Below, piece after piece: positions 8,739-14,616 of a stretch of 14,616 nt of DNA. Under the pieces are notes generated by a model that was not told where the DNA came from, made no database searches, and saw nothing but the letters and a program-made list of their open reading frames with translations. Source of the DNA: Thalassiosira profunda (Eukaryota > Bacillariophyta > Thalassiosirophyceae > Thalassiosirales > Thalassiosiraceae); NCBI GenBank assembly GCA_036939355.1, contig JALLAP010000529.1, forward strand, positions 1 through 14,616, read 5' to 3'. The stretch's first letter is position 1. Each line of letters starts with the position of its first letter. A program made the position numbers and the translations under genes.

Positions 8739-11700
8739 TCACACATTTCCCCATTTAGCGTTCCATTCTTCGTGCAAAGCCACCTCTGACGGTGCCACGC
8801 TGGGGTTCATGCGACCCAACGAATTGCGGAAGTGCTCATACGAGATGAGGGGGAAGTCTTCCGCCCTCATCGTCTCAACCGCCTCCTTGCCGCGTTCATC
8901 TGCCATTTGACGCACCGGACCAAGTGCTGCGGCCTGACACAAACTCGTCAGATCAGCACCGCTGAAACCCTCAGTATCACGAGACAGCTGGGACATCTGA
9001 TCATCGTTCAGGCAGTGGCGGCTCTCGCTCTTTCCAAGGAGATTCTTGATGACTGCTTTCCGCGACGAAAGAGCTGGGGGGGGGATGAGCAATCGTTTAA
9101 CAAACCTGCGGCGAACACCACTGTCCAGGTCCCAAGGGGTGTTTGTTGCACCCATCACAAGCACGCGACCTGGCCTCTCGTTCCCCACCCCCTCCATCTG
9201 CCTGAGGAATTCTGTGGTGATTCCTCTGCTGTCGTTACCTTCACCTGATTCGCGCTGTGTTAGCATCGAATCCACCTCATCGATGAAGACGACTGAGGGC
9301 GCACGATTATGTGCTACGGAAAACAGAGTGCGGACCCGCGCCTCTCCATCGCCCTGCCACTTGCTGTCTATGGACGACTTGGAAATGCTGAAAAAGGTTG
9401 CATCGCATTCATGAGCGATCGCTTTCCCAATCATTGATTTGCCTGAAGAGATCAAAAAGCATGAGCTAAGGGGCCAGTTCTCAATAGCTAGTGCAAACGG
9501 CGGTACGCACCTGTTCCTGGAGGACCAAACAGAAGCATCCCATTGATGGGTTTGGCGAGGGGCCCGGAAAACAGACTGGGGTTCTTCAATGGCAAAATGA
9601 CAGCTTCCCACAAATTCCTCTTCGCATCTTCCAGCCCAGCAATGTCAGCGAGTGATATCTTTTCCCCGAATTCGACAATCTCATTGTTGATCCACTTAGC
9701 ATGTGCCCGCAACTCTTCTGGCATTTCGCTCTCTCTGCTCTCATTGCCACTGGCATTGCCACTGCCCCTCGCGTGAGATCTGTTGCTACTACGCTGCCGC
9801 GCATCCTGCCTTTCCATTTCTCCAAGCTTTCTGTTGAGCGTTTGATTCTCCCTAGCCAGATTCTTGATTTCCTCGTCCTTTGCGACACACAGAGCTTTTA
9901 GCCCTTCGTTGTCTCCCTTTAGGCCTCGATTAGTGCGTTGGATACGTTCATTGTGGCTCTGCATGCGACGGAAACCCCCCTCCAAGTTTGCCTTCTCCTT
10001 TTCCGAGCGCGCGCACCCGGCCTTCCACTGGGCCTCAGACGCTTTCGACATTGACAGCTCCTCCTCCAACTCGGCGGCGTGGTCGACGGCGTGCTTCTTT
10101 TCCTCAGTGGCCACCTTGGCAACGTTCGAGAGCTTTGACAGCTCCTCTTCCAAGCGCACGCACCCGGCCTTCCACTGGGCTTCTGACGCTTTCGACGTTG
10201 ACAGCTCCGCCTCCAACTCGGCGGCGTGGTCGATGGCATGCTTCTTCTCCTCAGCGGCAATCTTGACAACGTTCGACAGCTTTGATAGCTCCTCCTCCAA
10301 CTCGGCGGCGTGGTCAATGGCATGCTTCTTCTCCTCAGCGGCAACCTTGGCAACGTTCGACAGCTTTGACAGCTCCTCCTCCAACTCGGCGGCGTGGTCG
10401 ACGGCATGCTTCTTTTCCTCAGCTGCAACCTTAGCAACGTTCGACATTTTTGATAGCTCCTCCTCCAACTCGGCGGCGTGGTCGACGGCATGCTTCTTCT
10501 CCTCAGCTGCAACCTTGGCAACGTTCGACATTTTTGATAGCTCCTCCTCCAACTCGGCGGCGTGGTCGACAGCATGCTTCTCTTCCTCAGCTGCAACCTC
10601 AGCAACGTTCGAGAGATCCTCTTGGATGATTTTCAGCGCAGCATCCGCTGCAGCCTCTGTTGGGGTGCACTTTGGAGCGCTTCCCTGGGCTTCAGCCGGG
10701 CGACCATTTCCAGCTGGCACACATATATCGTAGCCCCAAACAAGGTGAGAGCTGAACACTGCGACTAATCACAAACGGAGTAGAAACGCTTACCTGCATC
10801 CGCAACATGGGTCGCATTCGCAGTAGCATTCGAAGTAGGAGCGGCCTTCTTTGGTTTCTTCTTCTCCCTCTTCTTCTTGGCTGCTGCTTCCCCACCGGCA
10901 TTTGCAGCTCCATCGTCTGCTGCGTCGGTTTCGCCTTTGCGCTTTCCCAGCTTCTGAGTGGCAGCTTCAGAAGCTGGGACAGACCTACTCACCCTGCGCG
11001 ATGGAACATTGTTGGCCGTTGCCGGTAGTGGAGACAATGCCTGGTCGTCGATTACCTCCTGCGGCTGAGATCTAATATTCTCCCTCTCGATCACGCCGAC
11101 GATGCGCCATCGAAACACCTCAATCTCTTTAATTGTGAACGATGCATTCCTTTTCGACAGATGACCAGCGGGCCAAGGCTCATATGTACCGGACGGTCCC
11201 ACCAAAACTCCTATGTAGCCCATGAATTGATCAAGACCCTGCCCTCTGCCAAATGTTGGGCCAAGCGAAGCTTCGTGATAGACGGCACGATCGTCCTGTT
11301 CGTCCTTCAACTCCATTTTGCAGGGAGACACCACATCGCTTCCAGAAAGGACAAACAGAAAAGCTTTGTCGGCCTGCTTGTATCCACGGCTGCTAGACCA
11401 AGGCGTGTTCGAATAGCCGCCCAAAACGTAGCCGTCAGTTGTCTCGATGACAGTAAGAGTGCTCCCCCTGTCGTTGCACTTGGAGTGAAAGGCGGTACCC
11501 GCAAAACCATCCCTCGAACCACGGTACAACAGTTCGAGCTGCCCCTCAGAGCCGTCTTCCTCCAGCCAATTATGAAGGCACTTCAGTTCTTTGGCTGTCG
11601 TGATGATGTTGCTTTCCAGCTTGCTGGGAGCGGCCTTTACGGCCCGCTCATGGACATCGCCGGCTTTGAGGCGTTCGTCGGCAGCAGTGATGAGATCCAT
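8739..11700 (-). CDS. TLDc domain - repeat coiled coil - meiotic-clade AAA ATPase fusion (3 exons, 937 aa)
   Basis: Exons are 11700-10794, 10713-9511 and 9442-8739. Introns of 80 nt (GTAAGC...CCAG) and 68 nt (GTGCGT...TTCAG) are both phase 1, and the joined frame is open for 938 codons. Residues ~40-198 are a TLDc domain ([34 protein letters not shown], ending FTIKEIEVF). Residues ~200-336 are a polar linker with a [11 protein letters not shown] basic cluster (~275-285). Residues 337-546 are heptad repeats, with more coiled coil to ~610. The AAA module shows GPPGTGKS (699-706, Walker A), pore-loop KWQGDGE, VVFIDE (754-759, Walker B), GATN sensor 1 (~801-804) and RRR arginine fingers (~814-816). 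GFSGADL and a C-terminal PSV...EEWN end place it near katanin/spastin/fidgetin/VPS4. An in-frame TGA just upstream supports the ATG at 11700. TLDc proteins bind V-ATPase and this AAA clade remodels microtubules or ESCRT-III; a combined job is inference. Confidence 0.88.
9990..10612 (-). repeat. In-frame 84-bp tandem repeats encoding 28-residue (4-heptad) coiled-coil units
   Basis: The block GTTCGA recurs at 10607, 10523, 10439, 10355 and 10271, exactly 84 bp apart, and then at 10124, 147 bp on. Translated on the minus strand these are four 28-residue units ([20 protein letters not shown] type, ending [10 protein letters not shown]). Two 49-residue units follow, each extended by a 21-residue [15 protein letters not shown] segment. 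28 and 49 are whole numbers of heptads, so the register is kept throughout. The DNA copies are nearly identical at silent positions, which indicates recent expansion. Confidence 0.95.
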
Positions 11701-11846
11701 CGTTCAATTGGCTGTTCTTTGCTCCCCACAGCTGTTGCATGCGATGCTATGATCAAAGCTTCAATTGTTTGGAGAGAGGCCAACAGTTTGTTGGCTTTAG
11801 GCGTGAAGAGTTGGCTTTGATGTGAAGAGACACCACCTTCAGGACT

Positions 11847-11864
11847 CACGTGCTTGCTCACGTG
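11847..11864. promoter_or_regulatory. Two CACGTG G-box/E-box elements 12 bp apart
   Basis: CACGTG occurs at 11847-11852 and again at 11859-11864, each preceded by CT and forming TCACGTG direct repeats. They lie about 150-165 bp upstream of the TLDc-AAA start codon. Palindromic CACGTG is a target of bHLH and bZIP regulators. The spacing is near one helical turn, so two dimers could sit on the same face; function is inference. Confidence 0.45.
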
Positions 11865-11902
11865 TGACTCCATTTCTGCTCAAAGTTGTGTTGTAGCAGG
11901 TA

Positions 11903-11930
11903 GGGGGCCAAAGCGAGGTGCTTGGCCCCC
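11903..11930. repeat. GC-rich perfect 9-bp-stem inverted repeat
   Basis: GGGGGCCAA at 11903-11911 is exactly complementary to TTGGCCCCC at 11922-11930, with a 10-nt centre. With one bulged base, two more pairs form (GC/GC). It lies about 200-230 bp upstream of the TLDc-AAA start and about 170 bp beyond the YbaB stop. It could be a promoter element or a structured leader or 3' UTR; the sequence does not decide. Confidence 0.6.
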
Positions 11931-12097
11931 GATGAGCAGCAGGATCGTCGATTATTTGTCGCTTATGAGTAGCTTCCTGCACTTGCTCTTTTTGCCCTTG
12001 TCAGTTCAAAGAACGGCAGCTCTGTTGCTCACGTTCTTACAGAGCCCATTTAATCCGCCCACCCACTTCATCCCTTCTAACTATCAAAGGTTGCAAT

Positions 12098-12664
12098 TTA
12101 CTCCTGCGCCCCTCCCGCCGCTTGACCGCCCATTATGTTTTTCACGTCCTCCTCAAGAGCCTTGTACTTCTCTCCCACCCGTTCCATCGCGTTCTTCTCC
12201 CCCTCCCGAATCGCCTCCACCAGCGCCGCGCTCAACTCTTCCGCGCTGACGTCGCCCAAGTACCCCTCGTCGATATTGACGGCCGCGGCCTCGTACCCCG
12301 GCGTCGGATTCGCGGGCAATTGCGGCGGGACGTACTTCACCGTGATCTCCACCTTCCCCTCGGCGGCCGTCCCGGTGATCTTCTCCTCAGCCAGCTCCTT
12401 GTCCAATTGCTGCTTCTTCTGCGCGAGCTCCTGCGCCTTCTTGAACATGGCGAGCTGGTCCATCATCCCGGGCCCACCGGGCTTGTCGGCCCCCTCGCCC
12501 TTGGGCTTGGAGCCGAAGAGGTTGAGGGATGTGGAGGAGGGTTGCACCGCTGTTCGCTGGGCGACGCCATTGTTGTTGGAGGCGGGGCCCGACCGCGAAG
12601 TGGTGAACGCCGCGGCGCCACTGGCGGCGAGGAGGGCGGTGGCGACGGCGGCGAGCTTCGTCAT
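12098..12664 (-). CDS. Plastid-targeted YbaB/EbfC-family nucleoid-associated protein (188 aa)
   Basis: Single exon starting at ATG 12664-12662, the first in-frame ATG. Residues 1-19 are a signal-peptide-like hydrophobic segment ending GAAA before Phe20 and a Ser/Thr/Arg-rich, acid-free stretch (21-50). This matches the bipartite plastid presequence with a conserved Phe used by algae with secondary red plastids. The mature part fits YbaB/EbfC: an N-terminal amphipathic helix MFKKAQELAQKKQQLDKEL (~73-91), then the ITGTAAEGKVEITVKY strand pair (~96-111) and the VNIDEGYL strand (~129-136). A C-terminal helical region AALVEAIREGEKNAMERVGEKYKAL completes the fold. The loop YVPPQLPANPTPGYE between strands is longer than in E. 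coli YbaB. Family members are small dimeric DNA-binding proteins, so a role in organising plastid DNA is likely. It is divergent with the Tic22-like gene over 212 bp. Confidence 0.88.
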   Translation of the reverse strand: MTKLAAVATALLAASGAAAFTTSRSGPASNNNGVAQRTAVQPSSTSLNLFGSKPKGEGADKPGGPGMMDQLAMFKKAQELAQKKQQLDKELAEEKITGTAAEGKVEITVKYVPPQLPANPTPGYEAAAVNIDEGYLGDVSAEELSAALVEAIREGEKNAMERVGEKYKALEEDVKNIMGGQAAGGAQE

Positions 12665-12876
12665 GGTCTGGGGGCGCGGGCAAGGAGGGCGGGTTTGGGG
12701 AGCCAAGGCCGGGAGGAGGGCTGAGAAGAGGCGGTCCACGTGGAGAAAAAGCTGAAAAGGCCCTTCACCCTTCAACTGAGTTCCCCTGTAGAATCTCACA
12801 CAGGAATTACTACGGGAGAGAGTGAGCTGAGAGAGGAGGAGGAGGGAGAGCACAACAGCGCGCACAAGAGGCAAAG
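12665..12876. promoter_or_regulatory. Shared 212-bp divergent promoter of two plastid-protein genes, with G-box
   Basis: This spacer separates the YbaB start (minus) from the Tic22-like start (plus). It contains a perfect 10-bp palindrome TCCACGTGGA at 12735-12744, a canonical G-box core CACGTG. In plants such elements serve light-responsive genes. Because both flanking products carry plastid presequences, co-regulation is plausible but inferred. Confidence 0.5.
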
Positions 12877-13881
12877 ATGCCCATCAACGCTCAGAGGGCG
12901 CTGGTCGCGGCGGCTGCGCTGGCGGCGACGCTCGCGAGAAGCGCTGACGGATTTGCAACTCCTCGGGCGCAAATCTTGGTTCATGCAACTGCACTGCCAA
13001 CTAAGCATCATGCCTTGCCATCCGCCCAACTCCATCGCACGAGGCTTTGCATGGCGGACGGCGACGACAGCCAGGGCCCCGGCCTCGTCGCCGGCGGCTT
13101 CATCGTGGCGGTCCTCCTCTATTTCGTGGTATCGGCCTTCGCGCCCTTGCTCGATTTCATGGCCACGTCGCCCACGGCCACCGACCTGAGCCTCGGCGAT
13201 GCAGTGGTGACGCGGCAGGACGGCGAAAGCAAATTGAAGACGTATCAATCCAAATTTGACGCGCTGAGTCCGGCGCGGGTGCAGGAGAAGCTCTCCAATC
13301 TGCCCGTGTTCTTCGTGAGCACGGATGACGGGGCGGGCTGGAGCCGGATGGGAGAGAGGATTTATCTGTCGTTCGGTGAGGCGGAGGGCGATGCCAAAGC
13401 GTCGGGAGGAATCGTGAAAGCCACCACGCTGGATCAAGTGCTGTATCCATTGATATTGAAGAAGGAGGGAGGGAAGGTGTCGGCCAGCACACCCGTGGAG
13501 ATCAAAGCCGCGCGAGAATCTGTGTCGTCGTCATACCGCCTGGTGCCGTCGAAGGCAGCCCGGAACGAGGCCAAAGACATCTCGCTCAAAGAGGGAGACA
13601 TCCCGCTCTTCGTCGTGGAACGCCTCGCCTTCGCCTCCGACGACGGACGCCCGCAAGTGCCCCTCTTCACCGAGCGGGGAGACGCCGTCACGAGCTACGC
13701 GCGTTTGCGGGAGGCGGGCGGGAACAAGTTGCCGGAGGAGCCAACGATTCGCACGACGTCGCTGTTGGACGTGCTGGACTCTATGGAGCGGGGAACAAGA
13801 CCGGGGGTGGGCCAGCTGCAGTTTTACGGGAATGCGGACGACGTGCTGAGGGCGGACGAAATGGCATCGTCTCGTCAATGA
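12877..13881 (+). CDS. Probable Tic22-like plastid protein with a membrane segment (334 aa)
   Basis: Single exon from ATG 12877 to TGA 13879-13881. Residues 1-25 form an Ala/Leu-rich signal-like segment ending ADG before Phe26. A His/Thr/Arg-rich, acid-free region to ~58 follows, again a secondary-plastid bipartite presequence. GLVAGGFIVAVLLYFVVSAF (~69-88) is one transmembrane helix. The rest has two similar modules. The first is KLSNLPVFFVS (~138-147) with a later TLDQVLYPLIL. The second is GDIPLFVVERLAF (~240-252) with VPLFTERGDAVTSYARLRE (~261-279), then TTSLLDVLDSME and a final GQLQFYGNADDVLRA. VPVF...VPLF plus a residue-accepting PlF-x-x-x-DA-x-x-x-Y step resembles Tic22, an intermembrane-space chaperone of plastid protein import. 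The membrane helix is not usual for Tic22. The Tic22 call is moderate; plastid targeting is firmer. Confidence 0.65.
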   Translation: MPINAQRALVAAAALAATLARSADGFATPRAQILVHATALPTKHHALPSAQLHRTRLCMADGDDSQGPGLVAGGFIVAVLLYFVVSAFAPLLDFMATSPTATDLSLGDAVVTRQDGESKLKTYQSKFDALSPARVQEKLSNLPVFFVSTDDGAGWSRMGERIYLSFGEAEGDAKASGGIVKATTLDQVLYPLILKKEGGKVSASTPVEIKAARESVSSSYRLVPSKAARNEAKDISLKEGDIPLFVVERLAFASDDGRPQVPLFTERGDAVTSYARLREAGGNKLPEEPTIRTTSLLDVLDSMERGTRPGVGQLQFYGNADDVLRADEMASSRQ

Positions 13882-14146
13882 AAGAGACGCTTTGTTATTG
13901 ACTTATTGACACACAACATCTAACAGCAACCAATGCTCTTGGCTGCCTGCTCTACACAGAATGCCTCTGGAAGAGAAGCAGAGAAGGCGCGCCTTTAGCT
14001 ATTCGTACCTCCTCTCTTCTCCAAAGTGATGTGAAGACCTAGATACTCAAGTAATTTTCTTCGTCACCATGCCAACAGATATTGTTCGGCGGTTATTGAA
14101 GGTGCTGTTGAGATTCCTCGAGCTCTTAGTAATGGCATCCTCTCGG
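13882..14146. other. 3' flank of the Tic22-like gene, no gene seen
   Basis: These 265 bp hold the 3' UTR of the upstream gene, a short direct repeat TTATTGAC at 13894-13909, and no recognisable gene. A stretch at 14130-14150 echoes the last codons of the upstream gene (see findings). Confidence 0.4.
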
Positions 14147-14616
14147 CAAGAAATGGGCGGCAGAACACAATGTTAGGGAGGAACAAACACAGATGGCAGC
14201 CTTTGTTGTGGACCCAATGAATATGCAAAAGCCAGGACAAGTGTCACTCGGGCCATTGCTTATCATTTGAACGCTAGAAAAATATATTCGCCCCTCGAAA
14301 GCTCCAAAGCTAGATAGCAAAGTCACTGACAAGAGCCAATTCGAACAAAATGGGTGGCACAATGCAACAATAGGGAACAAACACAGATGTGAGCCTTCGT
14401 TGCGGACCCAATGGATGCCCAAAAGCCGTGGCAAGTGTCACCCGGGCCATTGCTTCGCCTTTCAGCGCTTGGTCAGCGAATTCGTGGCTCAGAGGCGGCA
14501 AAGCTAGCAAAGTCACTAACAAAAAAGCCAAATCGAAGGAAATGGGCGACCAAACGCGATGGTAGGGAACAAACACAGATGTCAGCCTTTGTTGTGGACC
14601 CAATGGATGCCCAAAA
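14147..14616. repeat. Tandem satellite, period about 193 bp, ~2.4 copies, continuing past the window end
   Basis: GAACAAACACAGATG recurs at 14181, 14375 and 14567, giving spacings of 194 and 192 bp. Each copy runs AATGGG(C/T)(G/A)G, TAGGGA, the 15-mer, CAGCCTT(T/C)GTTG, GGACCCAATG and GCAAAAGCC. After that come AAGTGTCAC(T/C)CGGGCCATTGCTT and, at the end, AAAGCTAG...GCAAAGTCACT. Copies diverge by scattered substitutions and small indels. The periods are not both multiples of three and no family is recognisable in any frame, so I read it as non-coding. Confidence 0.85.

Larger units (their letters stand above)
11701..12097. promoter_or_regulatory. Upstream region of the TLDc-AAA gene and 3' flank of the YbaB gene
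   Basis: This 397-bp spacer lies between the TLDc-AAA start and the stop of the same-strand YbaB gene. It carries a pair of CACGTG elements (11847-11852 and 11859-11864) and a GC-rich hairpin (11903-11930), listed separately. Several reading frames stay open through its left part but show no recognisable protein and no codon pattern that argues for a gene. Confidence 0.5.

Noticed and set aside
9076..9084. Nine-G tract in the AAA exon as a possible frameshift or sequencing error
   Set aside because: The frame across it gives the usual spacing from the arginine fingers to the following helix of AAA proteins, so the tract length appears right.
9864..10733. 289-codon open frame on the plus strand, Ser/Phe-rich repeats
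   Set aside because: It is the antisense reading of the coiled-coil repeats. The minus strand has heptads, correct splice sites and a complete ATPase; the plus reading has no family signal.
11637..11873. 78-codon minus-strand frame overlapping the TLDc-AAA start, as an extra first exon or uORF
   Set aside because: Different frame from the TLDc exon, no domain signal, and an in-frame stop precedes the ATG at 11700; kept out for lack of support.
12122..12755. Two ~200-codon plus-strand open frames opposite the YbaB gene
   Set aside because: Antisense shadows; the minus frame has presequence and YbaB fold motifs.
12665..12874. N-terminal extension of the YbaB frame with a second hydrophobic segment
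   Set aside because: The extension contains no ATG (it opens at TTG). The first ATG is at 12664 and directly gives a good plastid presequence.
14126..14603. Two ~100-codon minus-strand open frames in the right-hand repeat
   Set aside because: They ride on a satellite whose copies differ by 192 versus 194 bp, so the reading frame is not kept; no family resemblance.

Overview
This is a compact, GC-rich nuclear segment from a eukaryote, most likely a photosynthetic alga with a secondary red-type plastid (stramenopile-like; a pelagophyte or relative is my guess). The evidence is: short GT-AG introns (67-112 nt) that restore reading frames exactly; mitochondrial and nuclear eukaryotic gene families; and two neighbouring genes whose N-termini look like bipartite plastid presequences, with a signal-peptide-like segment ending just before a Phe. 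No bacterial operons, tRNA, rRNA, CRISPR array or transposon were seen.

Layout, left to right. (1) 1-578 (-, runs off the window) and 890-2388 (+) are head-to-head glycosyltransferase-like genes. They share a near-identical 5' module (leader plus first ~67 codons) as an inverted duplication, then diverge abruptly. (2) 2440-4219 (-) is a complete mitochondrial delta-1-pyrroline-5-carboxylate dehydrogenase of the ALDH12 type. (3) 4552-5612 (-) is a protein resembling the N-terminal part of the splicing factor SPF45/RBM17, without its G-patch or RRM. (4) 5955-8501 (+) is origin recognition complex subunit 3 (three exons). It shares a 342-bp divergent promoter containing telo-box and E2F-like motifs with gene 3. 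(5) 8739-11700 (-) is a three-exon gene that splices in frame into one 937-residue protein: TLDc domain, basic linker, tandem-repeat coiled coil, and a catalytically complete meiotic-clade AAA ATPase. This is the most unusual object in the window. (6) 12098-12664 (-) is a plastid-targeted YbaB/EbfC nucleoid protein, divergent from (7) 12877-13881 (+), a probable Tic22-like plastid protein with a membrane segment. (8) From about 14147 to the window end there is a ~193-bp tandem satellite with no convincing gene.

Genes are packed head-to-head or tail-to-tail with very short spacers (51 bp between the stops of genes 2 and 3). Two of the three divergent spacers carry recognisable palindromic or cell-cycle-type motifs. 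The two plastid genes share one promoter region, and ORC3 shares its promoter with a putative RNA-processing factor. Otherwise the genes are housekeeping neighbours without an obvious common pathway.
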